The notes under the pieces are model-generated. The model was not told the DNA's origin. It saw only the letters and a list, made by a program, of their open reading frames with translations, and did not search any database. The translations under genes and the position numbers were made by a program. A stretch of 64,000 nt of DNA from Lentisphaerota bacterium (GTDB taxonomy: Bacteria > Verrucomicrobiota > Lentisphaeria > Victivallales > Victivallaceae), in contig SUVY01000004.1 of assembly GCA_015061775.1 (NCBI GenBank), positions 16,488 through 80,487 of the forward strand, written 5' to 3'. Shown one piece after another: positions 16,760 to 26,776 of the stretch; position 1 is the stretch's first letter, and every line of letters starts with the position of its first letter.

Positions 16760-17840
16760 TTCCAACGATTATTTCTGCAAGTTCCTGACTCAATATTTCA
16801 CGACTGTCATCATCTACCAGACTGAAACGGTTGCCGTCATTCGGAGTACTCAAATAATTCCATACGCAATAAGGAATATCAAGTTCTTTCAAGATGGATA
16901 TCATGTCGCGCATATAATTTTCGCGCCATTGGATCTTGGCGTGGCGGATGGTTCCGAATTCTCCGCACCAGAGTATTTTTCCGGGGTTGAGCTTTTTGAA
17001 TTCGAGTGCCGACTCAAGTTCCTGACGGAGGAAATCTCTGCCTATTTCTGTAAATCCAGGATAAGCATTCTCGATTCCGCAGACGACTTTCTGGTAATCA
17101 CGATAGCGGTCGGCATCTCCGGGATAGGGCATTTCACGGTTGTAATAAAGAGGCAATGCCTGCAAAACCCCTCTCTGATGAGTAAATTCAAACGGCGCAT
17201 AAAAATGGAAAGTATAAATAACATTCGGATCATCCCAAACACGGAGATTTTTCAATTCATGCGGACTGTTCCAGCAGCGGCTGCCAACGATCAGACCGCG
17301 ATCTGAATTGATTTTGCGGATCGCTTTTATTGTTTTGTCTGCGAGGTTGTTCCAGAGTTCCGGATCGATATCAACGACTTCGTTGAGCAGCTCAAAGACG
17401 ATATTTGGTTTGGAGCTGAAGCGCTTTTCGAGCAGCAGCCAGAGATTGATGAAGCGTTCCTGCAGCTCTGCGGACTCCATGAGTTTGATTTTTTCGGGAA
17501 TATCACAGTAGTTGCCGATGGCTTTGTGCATATTAAGCACAATATTCAGATTTGCGCTTTCGCACCAAGAGACGAAATCATCGAGCAGGCAGAGTATCTC
17601 TTCCCGGTAAACTCCCGGAGACTCCTCCAATACCACCTGATCGAATCCCAGACGTATGTGATCCATGCCGAGTGAGGCGATATAATCAATATCGCGTTTG
17701 GTGATGTACGAAGCAAAATGTTCCATATCGCCGATCGTCAGCGGAAATCTTCTTTCGAGCGGAAGGACGTTGAAGCGTTTGTAATTTGTCAGCCAGCCTC
17801 CGATGCCCATGCCGCGCTCAAATCCTTTGAAATTTGTCAT
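16752..17840 (-). CDS. Glycoside hydrolase family 5 (cellulase-type)
   Basis: 362 residues with no signal peptide. A (beta/alpha)8 barrel with FELLNEV (acid/base Glu154) and LWCGEFG (nucleophile Glu294), the GH5 clan-A hallmarks, plus an HFYAP block before the nucleophile strand. GH5 enzymes cut beta-glucans, mannans and related chains; specificity is not readable here. Cytoplasmic location suggests it degrades imported oligosaccharides. Lies between the AraC regulator (37 bp upstream) and the MFS carrier. GGAGA precedes the ATG. Confidence 0.9.
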   Translation of the reverse strand: MTNFKGFERGMGIGGWLTNYKRFNVLPLERRFPLTIGDMEHFASYITKRDIDYIASLGMDHIRLGFDQVVLEESPGVYREEILCLLDDFVSWCESANLNIVLNMHKAIGNYCDIPEKIKLMESAELQERFINLWLLLEKRFSSKPNIVFELLNEVVDIDPELWNNLADKTIKAIRKINSDRGLIVGSRCWNSPHELKNLRVWDDPNVIYTFHFYAPFEFTHQRGVLQALPLYYNREMPYPGDADRYRDYQKVVCGIENAYPGFTEIGRDFLRQELESALEFKKLNPGKILWCGEFGTIRHAKIQWRENYMRDMISILKELDIPYCVWNYLSTPNDGNRFSLVDDDSREILSQELAEIIVGNV

Positions 17841-17876
17841 TGCGAAATCTCCAAATTATACGATTATCAGAAATAT

Positions 17877-18710
17877 TCAACCTTTTTCCCGATACTCTTT
17901 GGGAGACATACCGGTTTTACTCTTCACCACCCGGGAAAAATATGACGGATTGGCAAATCCGCAGGCATAACCTATCTCTTTTACCGGACGGACTGATGAC
18001 TTCAAACCTCCGAGCGCAGCCTTGATGCGGATATCCTGCAAATACTCGCCGGGAGAAATGCTGAAATGCTGTCGCACGGCGCGGTCAATAGTGGAACGGT
18101 GAACTCCAAGCACGGAAGACATCGCGTCAAGATTGAACGCAGGATCGTGAAACTCGCTCAACACCAAATCTTTAAACTTCCCGATCAGCAAGTTGTATTC
18201 TCCGGAAGGAGCTGAGGTTTTCTCTCCTTGAAAAGCCAATGCCACTTTTGTCAGCATTCCATCAAGAATGACGCCGCCCGTGCATGACGCTTTTACACTG
18301 TTTTCCCGCAGCGTATCATACAGCAAATCGAAGTCTTCCTTCAAGGATTCGCCCAAATGGATTTTTTCACCCGGCACAATACAGGATGCTGATAAAAAAG
18401 CTTCTGCAAGCACTCCGTCCCATACCGCCCAATGATATGAAAATCCGGAGTTTTCAACCTCGATGCAGTGACTGTTTCCGGAACAGTAACATACTGCATC
18501 CCCTGAAAACAAACGGACAGAGCGTCCGTCTATATCAAATTTGGCTGAACCGGAGCTGCACCAGAATATTCCGCAATAGGCTTTTACTCCGCCGGTGACC
18601 TTTTCGCGGTAACCGGCATTCGGAGCAGCAAATCCGGCAGCAAGACAAATCAGAGGCTGCAGCTTTTTTCTGCTGCTGTAAAGCGGATTATAAAAAGAAT
18701 ACTTCTTCAT
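17877..18710 (-). CDS. AraC-family transcriptional regulator
   Basis: 277 residues. The N-terminal half looks like a cupin sugar-sensing domain; residues about 180-275 hold two helix-turn-helix units, with the second signature VKEIGYACGFANPSYFSRVVKSKTG very close to the AraC consensus. Probably activates the GH5-MFS genes directly downstream and perhaps other units bearing 20-21 bp spaced direct repeats. The ribosome site before the ATG is weak (TTGAAGA). Confidence 0.92.
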   Translation of the reverse strand: MKKYSFYNPLYSSRKKLQPLICLAAGFAAPNAGYREKVTGGVKAYCGIFWCSSGSAKFDIDGRSVRLFSGDAVCYCSGNSHCIEVENSGFSYHWAVWDGVLAEAFLSASCIVPGEKIHLGESLKEDFDLLYDTLRENSVKASCTGGVILDGMLTKVALAFQGEKTSAPSGEYNLLIGKFKDLVLSEFHDPAFNLDAMSSVLGVHRSTIDRAVRQHFSISPGEYLQDIRIKAALGGLKSSVRPVKEIGYACGFANPSYFSRVVKSKTGMSPKEYREKG

Positions 18711-18797
18711 TCTTCAATAACTGATTCTTCAATGCATCACTCATACGTCACTATAAGATACACCTCTGAAAGCATTTTTACAAGCATATACAAAAAA

Positions 18798-18829
18798 GGC
18801 ATTCCGGAAAACGATCTATCCGGAACGCC
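18798..18829 (-). terminator. Intrinsic terminator of the symporter unit
   Basis: A 10-bp stem with one mismatch (18798-18807 with 18820-18829). On the minus strand it is followed by a T-run (A's at 18792-18797), 25 bp past the symporter stop. Confidence 0.75.
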
Positions 18830-18853
18830 GTTATTTTGCTGCAGACAGATGAT

Positions 18854-21091
18854 TTACTTCTGCACCTGTCCGTTATCCTGCGGGTTTTCAGCGTGCTTTC
18901 TCAAGTCCGTAAAGAGCCGGCGCATGTCGATCAGACTGCCGATTCCGAACCAGAAAGTTGTGATAAGTGAAATGATTCCCGGAACAACGAGGAAGACGAC
19001 AAGGAAGTAGTTGCCCCACCATTCGAGCTTCCACGGAGCAAAAAAGTTCCAGATCAAAACAGCAAGGAACGTGCCTCCGAAACCGTAAACAAAGCAGTAG
19101 AAAAACACTGCCCAGGCGATGACTTTGTCGCCTTTGGAGTATTCTCCGGTAATGCCGATGATCTTGCCCCAAAAACTCTTCCAGGTGATTTTTTCTTTGA
19201 CGGCACCCTGTCCCTCGATGTGATAAGCTCCGCGATGGAGCATTTTGTCGAGGTTGAAGGGTTCACGGCAGGTGAGATAAGATACTGTAACATAGAGGAT
19301 CAAGCTTACGATCATTGTAATAAAATAAAATTCATAGCTGTTGATCGGACACTTGACCGCGTTCATTTCCCATACAATGTAAGGATTGAACGGTTTGGAA
19401 ACCGCTGACAGAAAGTTTCCGACACCGTCCACCCATCCCATCTTTTCAAGAAACGGATAGACGTGATCAGCCCAATTCCGCTGAATAAGTATGCTTGAAA
19501 AGGAGAGCACCATTCCGGATACCAGAGAAGTCCATGCTCCGGCGGCAGTTCCGAAACGGCTGTAAAGTCCGAATACCATAACAGGACCGCATCCGCCCAT
19601 CCACATTGAACCGACGACTGTCACAAAGAGCTTGATATAATCGAGCTGCGCCATAAAAAAGCTTCCGCAGAGGAATATCAATCCTACTCCGACTGAAACG
19701 AGCTTTATCATAAGCAAGTGACGCTCAGGAGAGAGCGGCTTTTTGATCAGCGGAAGAACTACATCCTGGGAAATTGTCAAACTTGCGCTGAAAATACGCG
19801 TGTCGTCCGTCGATACCATCGCAAGAACCATCAACAGACAGAACAACCCCACCATAACTGGAGGCAGGATGTGGCGCATAGTTCCAGCCATAGTCATCTG
19901 ATGGAAAAGCGTTCTGAACTGCTGGAATTTGGCATTGCCTTCCGGAGTTCCCTGCAGCTCAGTCCTGGCAACATTGAGGTACGGCGTATCCTGATTGTGC
20001 TTTTCTCCCATGGGAGCATCTACTCCGATACGGTGTTTCTGCTCAGGCAGAGCTTCTATTTTACGGATGAGATTTTCACGTTTGGCATTATCCTGCACCA
20101 GCTCTCCGGCAATGCGGCTCGCTACCTCCGAACGGATAACTTTTGCATCCTTAGAGTAATTGCGGTGATTCAGAATTGTTATGACGCAGACGGCAATAAG
20201 TACGTAAAACATGGTAGTAAGAGCACTTCTCCAACCTCCGAGAACGCCTGCCATCTTCTGCTCGTGCGGACTGCGCGCCGCTGAACTGTTTCCGGCACCG
20301 AGCCAGCTTGCCCGGTGAAATACGCTGACAAACACTGCTACACAAAGTGAAAACAAATTGAAATCACGGAAGTTTGAGAGATCATACGGGTTGATGAAAC
20401 TCTCTCCCGGAACACGGTCTTTCATCACTTCAACGATCTCTGTACTCCATGAAAACTTGTAGAGAACAAACACCACAAAAAGGAAAAGCAGCGGATAACA
20501 CAACATTCCCTGAAGAGAATCTGTAACCAGAAGTGCAAGCGTTCCGCCCATCCAGATAATGCTTATGGCAAGCGTCAGGACAATGAATACCACCAGAATA
20601 AAGGTCGATATCTCAAACCCGAAGATATTGACTGTATGCGGAAGGTCAAGAAAGTATATGAAAAAACGTGCCGCAATGGCAGGCATGATCATATTTGAAC
20701 ACACTTCTGTCAAACTGCGGAGCGCGGCTGCAAAAATACGGAAGTTTTTGCTGTAACGCATCTCCAGAAACTGTCCGATACTCAGAGCCCGGGTCTCGCG
20801 GAAACGGTATGTGCAATATCCCGTCATACCGAGAAAAAGTCCGAGCGGCATGAGGATATTGTTCCAGAACGCGAGCGAAAATCCAGTACGGTAATGCTCT
20901 TCAACGTATGCTACCAATGAAATGATCGCAAGTCCGTTGGCAAGGTCGGCGACGCTTATGATATATCTTCCTGCGACGCGTCCTGCCGCAAGAAAATCAG
21001 CTACTCCCTTCACATACCGTCTGGTGTACCATGCTGCGGCAAGTACGAACATTACCGGTATTACAACAATCAAATAATCAATAAATCCCAC
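18854..21091 (-). CDS. Sodium:solute symporter (SSS family), long form
   Basis: 745 residues, against roughly 500 for typical SSS members. It starts GFIDYLIVVIPVM and has VADLANGLAIISLV and the GAGNSSAARSPHEQKMAG block with the small-residue sodium region. A soluble stretch of about 100 residues (from NHRNYSKD to the TMAGTMRHIL helix, about 305-405) is inserted between membrane helices. Start codon is GTG with AGGGAA upstream. It should import a sugar or sugar acid with Na+. Last gene of the GH42-like unit, so a galactoside or related product is a reasonable but unproven substrate. Paralogue of the symporter at 31557-33863. Confidence 0.9.
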   Translation of the reverse strand: MGFIDYLIVVIPVMFVLAAAWYTRRYVKGVADFLAAGRVAGRYIISVADLANGLAIISLVAYVEEHYRTGFSLAFWNNILMPLGLFLGMTGYCTYRFRETRALSIGQFLEMRYSKNFRIFAAALRSLTEVCSNMIMPAIAARFFIYFLDLPHTVNIFGFEISTFILVVFIVLTLAISIIWMGGTLALLVTDSLQGMLCYPLLFLFVVFVLYKFSWSTEIVEVMKDRVPGESFINPYDLSNFRDFNLFSLCVAVFVSVFHRASWLGAGNSSAARSPHEQKMAGVLGGWRSALTTMFYVLIAVCVITILNHRNYSKDAKVIRSEVASRIAGELVQDNAKRENLIRKIEALPEQKHRIGVDAPMGEKHNQDTPYLNVARTELQGTPEGNAKFQQFRTLFHQMTMAGTMRHILPPVMVGLFCLLMVLAMVSTDDTRIFSASLTISQDVVLPLIKKPLSPERHLLMIKLVSVGVGLIFLCGSFFMAQLDYIKLFVTVVGSMWMGGCGPVMVFGLYSRFGTAAGAWTSLVSGMVLSFSSILIQRNWADHVYPFLEKMGWVDGVGNFLSAVSKPFNPYIVWEMNAVKCPINSYEFYFITMIVSLILYVTVSYLTCREPFNLDKMLHRGAYHIEGQGAVKEKITWKSFWGKIIGITGEYSKGDKVIAWAVFFYCFVYGFGGTFLAVLIWNFFAPWKLEWWGNYFLVVFLVVPGIISLITTFWFGIGSLIDMRRLFTDLRKHAENPQDNGQVQK

Positions 21092-21101
21092 TTTATATTC
21101 C

Positions 21102-22202
21102 CTATTTCAATACAATTTCTTTTCCACTGTAAATAGAATCATAAGCGGCGTTCATGACCCGCACAGCCTGATAACTCTCTTCGAGACCGGTCTCCGGAGT
21201 GGTTCTTCTGCCGTCGAGCATAGCGGCAAAAGCTCCCATAAGGGAGTCATCTATCTCCTCGCGCGCCGAAGGAACATCCTCGACCAACGCGCGGTCCGGA
21301 GAGTCAAAGTTCTTTCCGCAAGTGGTACAGGCGTGGTTGAAAAAGTCCGCAGATATGTAACCTTTGGTTCCAGTGACCTTCAAGTTGCATTCAAGCACCT
21401 TGGGCCAGATAAAACGCAGCTGCTCTCCGGGCTCGACCAGATTGGTGTATGACGGATTGACAAAAAACGGAACTCCGTTATCAAGCTTGCCCATGATCGC
21501 TGCGTGATCCTCAACTGCAAGATCCTGACGCTGGTTGCGGGCTGATACTGCGCTTACCGTGGCAAACTCTCTGCCGGTTATCCAGCGGATAAGATCGTAG
21601 GGGTGCGGATGATCGGTAATCGCACCTCCGCGGCAGAACTTGGAGTTTGGACGTATCGGAACCCTTGAACCGTAGGAAAGCAGCGGATCTCCCCAGTTGG
21701 GGAAGAGATCGATAGGATTCAAACTCACATTCGTAAGATATATGGACTGTATCTCGCCGATTTCTCCTGCAACGATCCTGCGGCGCGCCTCGGCAAGCTG
21801 CGGACGGAAGTGCAGTTCAAGCTCACAGGCGACATGACGGTCATAACTGTTTTTGATCCTTATCATCTCGCGGCACTCATCTTCGTTCATCGAGATGACT
21901 TTCATCATAAAGATATTGAACTTGTGCTCCACAGCGGCAAGAAACATCGGGAAGTGGTAGATGTTGTCACTTCCGATAAGTACCGCATCGACGTCAGAGT
22001 GACGCTTGAACATCTCCTTGTAGTCGCGGTAAAGTTTGATATCAGGCAAGTCGGAAGTGCTTTTCTGTACGACTCCGAAAAGACGGTCATCAGACTCGCT
22101 CGCAGCAACGATCTCCCAGCGGCGCATATCACGTATGCGGCGCAGAAAAAGAGGAGTATGGGGACAGCCGCTTCCGGCAACGATTATTTTATAGCGTTTC
22201 AT
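21102..22202 (-). CDS. Gfo/Idh/MocA-family oxidoreductase
   Basis: 366 residues from ATG 22202 (MKRYKIIVAGSG), which has AAGGAG upstream; an earlier in-frame start would run into the preceding gene. N-terminal Rossmann fold, then the substrate domain with GGAITDHPHPYDLIRWITG, where the His cluster corresponds to the usual GGG-x-x-x-D-x-x-x-H signature. NAD(P)-dependent oxidation or epimerization of a sugar is expected. Begins 1 bp after the unknown gene at 22204, suggesting the two proteins work together. Confidence 0.88.
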   Translation of the reverse strand: MKRYKIIVAGSGCPHTPLFLRRIRDMRRWEIVAASESDDRLFGVVQKSTSDLPDIKLYRDYKEMFKRHSDVDAVLIGSDNIYHFPMFLAAVEHKFNIFMMKVISMNEDECREMIRIKNSYDRHVACELELHFRPQLAEARRRIVAGEIGEIQSIYLTNVSLNPIDLFPNWGDPLLSYGSRVPIRPNSKFCRGGAITDHPHPYDLIRWITGREFATVSAVSARNQRQDLAVEDHAAIMGKLDNGVPFFVNPSYTNLVEPGEQLRFIWPKVLECNLKVTGTKGYISADFFNHACTTCGKNFDSPDRALVEDVPSAREEIDDSLMGAFAAMLDGRRTTPETGLEESYQAVRVMNAAYDSIYSGKEIVLK

Positions 22203-22203
22203 A

Positions 22204-22842
22204 TCAAAGACTCCTTGCAATAAGTTCTGCCAGTTCGCGGGTATTGAGTATTCCGGCAAAGGCGTCTCCGCGCTTGACGTCGAGCTCAAAACGCTGCTTC
22301 ATCCATGCGTATGGACCGACAGCGGCTTCTCCCTGTATGGAGTCTTTGCAGATCATCTGCATACCGTTTCCATCAGCCTGGAGAAGTCCCTCGTAATTGA
22401 GATAACCGATAAGCGGCTGGTTGGTCACGCATCCTCCGTCAAAGTTCGCCCAGAAGAAAGCTATATCCGGCATTGAATCGGGAAGCATCTCGTTGAGTTC
22501 GATTTCAACGCTGACTCCGTTTTCAAACATCGCGAGCGCGAACAGATTGTTTTTTCCTTCGAGACGGCTGATTGTCAACGAAACATAGCTGCTCTCGGCA
22601 ACAAACTGAGCGGCATCGAGTATCGAGAGCAGATGACTGTAGAGAAACTCCTTTTCAGGAAGCGCATTCTTTGCCGGACGGCTGGCTGAAAAACGCATTG
22701 AACAGAGCGTTCCGCACTTGCCGTTGAGTTTGTAGTTGCGCGCCTTGCGGATAATGGGAAAATATCTCCAATAGAGGGCAACGCAAAAATCCTCATTTCC
22801 TTTATAATCTACCGCTTCGTGCGGCATAAGTATCTTACTCAT
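22204..22842 (-). CDS. Unknown protein paired with Gfo/Idh/MocA oxidoreductase
   Basis: 212 residues, cytoplasmic, no motif I can name with confidence. It has an N-terminal MPHEAVDYKGNEDF stretch, a central beta-rich part (YVSLTISRLEGKNNLFALAMFENG, in which alternating strands resemble the C-terminal substrate domain of Gfo/Idh/MocA enzymes) and a C-terminal GILNTRELAELI helix. It lacks a nucleotide-binding domain. Position, 10 bp from the GH42-like gene and 1 bp from the oxidoreductase, suggests an accessory subunit or a decayed relative of that enzyme. Confidence 0.7.
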   Translation of the reverse strand: MSKILMPHEAVDYKGNEDFCVALYWRYFPIIRKARNYKLNGKCGTLCSMRFSASRPAKNALPEKEFLYSHLLSILDAAQFVAESSYVSLTISRLEGKNNLFALAMFENGVSVEIELNEMLPDSMPDIAFFWANFDGGCVTNQPLIGYLNYEGLLQADGNGMQMICKDSIQGEAAVGPYAWMKQRFELDVKRGDAFAGILNTRELAELIARSL

Positions 22843-22852
22843 AATTTCACCA

Positions 22853-25800
22853 TTACTGTTGTTTGATAAAAATTGCGGTATGCCCGGCCTTCATATCGAG
22901 AGTGACTTTTCCGGCGGGATAGATCTTTCCGGACACGACCTCTTTGGCAGGGGTATTCCACGGCAGATTTATGACTTTTCTGCCTCCGGAAGAGGCGTGT
23001 ATCATCACGATCGAGCGGTTGGCGCGAATGACATCGTTGTCCGTGTTGTAAAGATGAATGTTCTTTGCACGGCAAATGGAACGCAGCAGTTCAGGCGTTG
23101 GCGGAACAAGGGTATAGACAGAGGTTCCGAAAGAGGTCTCTTTACTGGCAATAACTGTATGTTTTCCAAAGACGCCAAGTCCGGAAACTCCTGAGTCGGG
23201 TTTCACGGCGAATGCAGGAGCGAAGTAGAATTCCTCGCCGGTATTGCGGCTGTCGCGCATAAACGGATGTTTGCTGTCCGCAATCGTCACCTGCTGCTTG
23301 TTCAAACGGGATATCTTATCAAATTTAAATCCGGTAAGCTGCTCCATTCCTTTGACACTGTTTCCAGCCGGAGAGAGATAGCCTGCTCCATAACACCATA
23401 CAGCTGTTGCCTTGTTGCGGGCAAGTTTTGCCTGGATAGCTTTACGCTGCTCAGGAGTGATGTAAAACGCATTGAGAAATACATATACTTTGTAATCACG
23501 CATACGGGGATCATTTATATCGCTCATCAAATAGAAATCTATCGGAGCTCCGATATGCGCCAGACGCTCGCGCGCCTCGCGGTTATAGGAGTGGAACTGC
23601 TTGTTGAAAGCGTTGACATAGTGCATACTCTCTTCATCACAGAGCACAGCGATATCGGCTACACCGGTACGGTCGAGTTTGAGTATTTCCGGCTCATGCT
23701 TGATCATATTGGCGATATCCCCCATGATAAGAGGATCGTGGAAAGTTGAATTTCCGGAAAGCAGCATCCACCACAGATTTACTCCGTGAGTCATGGCATT
23801 TCCCCATGCGCGGTAGTGGACACTTCTGGTCTCCTCCATAGTCGGAAGTTTGTAAGCAGTCTTTTCGAGGGAGAAACAGGTACGCATATCTGCCTCGTCA
23901 TAATAGAGCTTGCCGTGCAGAGCAATGGTCGCCTGATATCCGTTCATATAATCTCCGGCATATCTCGCCCGGCGGTTGATGTAACACATCGGAGCCGCTA
24001 CAAAGTCCACATTGGGATCAGATATGACTGTTTTGAAATCATAAAATCCCTGATTGCTCAAGTCATCGTGCCAGGTAGAGTATCCATTGAAAAATCCAAT
24101 CAGTTTGGGGGACTTCAAAGCTCCTCTCGCAGCCTTGGCAAAACGGCTGACAGTGCTGCTGACAGTCTCACTCATATAGCGCAGATGATCAGCCACGGGA
24201 CGCGCCTGTTTCACGCTGCGGAAAAAACCATCTTCCGACCTTCCGCGCATCGCCGGAAGCGGTATCTGCGCCGTTTCAAATGTGACACTCTTATCCTGCC
24301 ACGCTCTGCGCAGGGCATTTACATCGTTTTTATAGTATTTTTTCAGCCATTTGCGGAATTGAGCAACGTTTTTGGGATTGTAGTCGATCCAGCCGAAACG
24401 GGACGCCCACCAATACCACTCTCCGCAACGGCCGCCTCCTATAAGATATGCGGCGATCTTATGTCCGTAAACCGGGTGGTTCTCCAGGTGAGTCACCATG
24501 CGGACAAGGGCTTTTTCCGCGTCCGCCTGCCACTTTTCGCTGCTGAGAGAAGGACGCTCAGAGGTCTTGCCGTTGACCGCACGGTCTGCTTCGTCCATAT
24601 ACTTTTTGCGATACCACGCAGGAGGTTCGAGCGAATAGCGTATGAGTATGCGGCAGTTGGGATTGTTGGCAAAAATATCGGTGATAGCTTTGTCTGCCGC
24701 GGAGTAGTCTCCGTTTTCCAGCCAAGCAGCGGGTTCTTCGAGGTTATACTGAACATAACGGACTCCGGCAGCGGCAAAATCGTCCGCAGCAGCTTTATTC
24801 TGAAACGCAGGCTGGACAGGCATCGCCATCGTTCCGCTCTCAGGAATTCCGTTGCGGTGGATGGTCATGACACCGTTGTAACGCTTCCTTGTGAAAACCG
24901 GCGGAGAATTTTCTTTTTTCTCTGCCGGTATATTCTTGAGATATTTTGCCGTCATCGGCAATAGTTTTTTGAAGTCCGGATCGTGGTTCTTGCGCAACTC
25001 CTCCGAGCGGGAGATCACTTTGTGCACCCGGTTTGCGTATTTACTGAGATCACGCTGTCTCAAAAATTCAAGTTCTTCAAAAGAGAGAGCTTTATCAAAA
25101 ATAGATATACGGTCGAACAGACCATCAAATCCGGCACCGATATTAAGAGGTGCACGGCTGAAACCGAGTTTTTTGTCGGTTGAATAGCAGGTGTCTGCAA
25201 CCTGATATCCGTTGAGAAACAGCTTGATTTCACCTTTGTTGAAGGTAACTGCAACGAAGTTCCAGGCATCAGGAATCACCTGGCGGCAGTAGATGATCGG
25301 AACCAGTGTCTTTCCGTCTTTTCCGGTGCGGATATCATCGTAATAACGGAGCTGTCCCTGCCAATGTCCCTTGCGGTCAAGAAAGCCGAAAATCGGAACA
25401 AGATTGTAGAGACTGAACTGAAACTCGTATTTTTCGCCGTCACTTCCGTTTTCACTTTTAGTTATCAGCGTACGGTATTTTCCGGCATTGCCGCGCGGAT
25501 AGATCCAGGCGGACATGGTGAAGTGCTCAGGATCAAGCTTTTTGGAATCTATTTTCGCATTGGCAACCGACATTGCAATATCAGGCGCAAATATGGCATT
25601 GGCCTCCTCATGGTACTCTGCATCAACCAGTCCGGAAGCGTTTTTTCCGGCAAAGCTGTAAACAGGTTTCGGCGCACTCTTTGCCGGAACTGCTGCCTTT
25701 GCTTCGGGAAATCCAGCTCCCCAGACATCGACTTTGCGGATGATTATCGCACCTTTCAGCGGAGCATTAGTTGATTTTTCAACACAGATCATCACCCTCT

Positions 25801-26728
25801 TGGCTCTTCCATCAAGAACTTTGACCGATTTATCTTTATGTGTATTGCGCTGCCACTTTTCATTCTGTTTTATCTTGAGAACCAGACCTTTTCCGGGCTT
25901 AAAATGGACACGTTTCGTCTCGTAGAATCCCCCCTTGTCGAGCACTCTTCCGAAGACACGAACCGGAACTTCGGCATCAAAGGTTATATTGAACGCGCGT
26001 CCGTAAGGAAGAGGAAGCTCCATCTCAATACCGCCATACTTTCCGCCTTTGGTAAAATCATAGTGAAACTTGATTCCTCCGGGAACCTGCTCCTTGACGG
26101 TCTTTGAGCCGGGAGCATATTCCAGTCCGGATGAGCGGTAACAGCGGTCATACAACGGAACAAATTCACTTTTTACTGTCATTGCAGGAAGAACGACCTC
26201 TTTGACGCCGGGAACTGCAAAACTCTTGAGAGTTACCTTTCCGGCCTTGGGACAATTCATTGATTTTTCCACGCAGAACATTATAAAATCAATTCCTGCG
26301 GGAAGCTGGTAGGTCTTTTTACCTTTCCAGACTGCTCTCCATTGATGATTTTTCCTGATTTTGATCGTGATATCTTTGCCGCCGGAAACAGTCTGCTGCT
26401 TGGTGACAAAAGTATGTTCTCCGGCTTTTATCCGCAAAAAATAGCGGGTCTGCTGTTCCGGACGGAAGGTCAATTCAAAATGATCGGCAGTATTCGCTCC
26501 GGGATGATACTCTATACCGGTATATAATCCGCCGCCGGAAAAATCGTAGTTCATCACCACTCCATCGGAAGCCTCTGTCATGCTTCCTTTGGCGCCCGGA
26601 TGCTCTCGTCCAATGGAAAATTTGCACTTCTTGATCTGTGTTCTGATCGCCACTGCATCTGCGCCTGCCGCTGCAGCCAACATGAATACAGCCGCAATAC
26701 ACCAAAAAATGTGTATCCGTTTAAACAT
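22853..26728 (-). CDS. Giant secreted GH42-like glycosidase with LamG and two beta-sandwich domains
   Basis: 1291 residues. Signal peptide 1-25; two related beta-sandwich domains (about 30-170 and 185-335, both ending in an FCVEKS/ICVEKST segment); LamG/concanavalin-like domain 360-545; TIM barrel 620-1000; a flavodoxin-like trimerization domain 1015-1190 as in GH42 beta-galactosidases; small beta C-terminus. GGRCGEWYWW puts Glu770 as acid/base, and YYDEADMRT makes Glu945 a nucleophile candidate. Likely a beta-galactosidase-type exoenzyme outside the inner membrane, but sequence distance from classical GH42 leaves the substrate open. GAGGTGAAG precedes the ATG. First gene of a four-gene unit. 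Confidence 0.8.
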   Translation of the reverse strand: MFKRIHIFWCIAAVFMLAAAAGADAVAIRTQIKKCKFSIGREHPGAKGSMTEASDGVVMNYDFSGGGLYTGIEYHPGANTADHFELTFRPEQQTRYFLRIKAGEHTFVTKQQTVSGGKDITIKIRKNHQWRAVWKGKKTYQLPAGIDFIMFCVEKSMNCPKAGKVTLKSFAVPGVKEVVLPAMTVKSEFVPLYDRCYRSSGLEYAPGSKTVKEQVPGGIKFHYDFTKGGKYGGIEMELPLPYGRAFNITFDAEVPVRVFGRVLDKGGFYETKRVHFKPGKGLVLKIKQNEKWQRNTHKDKSVKVLDGRAKRVMICVEKSTNAPLKGAIIIRKVDVWGAGFPEAKAAVPAKSAPKPVYSFAGKNASGLVDAEYHEEANAIFAPDIAMSVANAKIDSKKLDPEHFTMSAWIYPRGNAGKYRTLITKSENGSDGEKYEFQFSLYNLVPIFGFLDRKGHWQGQLRYYDDIRTGKDGKTLVPIIYCRQVIPDAWNFVAVTFNKGEIKLFLNGYQVADTCYSTDKKLGFSRAPLNIGAGFDGLFDRISIFDKALSFEELEFLRQRDLSKYANRVHKVISRSEELRKNHDPDFKKLLPMTAKYLKNIPAEKKENSPPVFTRKRYNGVMTIHRNGIPESGTMAMPVQPAFQNKAAADDFAAAGVRYVQYNLEEPAAWLENGDYSAADKAITDIFANNPNCRILIRYSLEPPAWYRKKYMDEADRAVNGKTSERPSLSSEKWQADAEKALVRMVTHLENHPVYGHKIAAYLIGGGRCGEWYWWASRFGWIDYNPKNVAQFRKWLKKYYKNDVNALRRAWQDKSVTFETAQIPLPAMRGRSEDGFFRSVKQARPVADHLRYMSETVSSTVSRFAKAARGALKSPKLIGFFNGYSTWHDDLSNQGFYDFKTVISDPNVDFVAAPMCYINRRARYAGDYMNGYQATIALHGKLYYDEADMRTCFSLEKTAYKLPTMEETRSVHYRAWGNAMTHGVNLWWMLLSGNSTFHDPLIMGDIANMIKHEPEILKLDRTGVADIAVLCDEESMHYVNAFNKQFHSYNREARERLAHIGAPIDFYLMSDINDPRMRDYKVYVFLNAFYITPEQRKAIQAKLARNKATAVWCYGAGYLSPAGNSVKGMEQLTGFKFDKISRLNKQQVTIADSKHPFMRDSRNTGEEFYFAPAFAVKPDSGVSGLGVFGKHTVIASKETSFGTSVYTLVPPTPELLRSICRAKNIHLYNTDNDVIRANRSIVMIHASSGGRKVINLPWNTPAKEVVSGKIYPAGKVTLDMKAGHTAIFIKQQ

Positions 26729-26776
26729 ACTTCACCTCATTTTTTTGTTTAATGTGTTATATTCTTATTATGGTGA

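Noticed and set aside
16759..16765. TTG at 16765 as the MFS start
   Set aside because: The ATG at 16759 is in frame 6 bp later and the two extra residues add nothing recognisable.
23786..24964. 392-codon plus-strand frame inside the GH42-like gene
   Set aside because: Antisense to a well-supported coding sequence, low-complexity translation without motifs, and no ribosome site.
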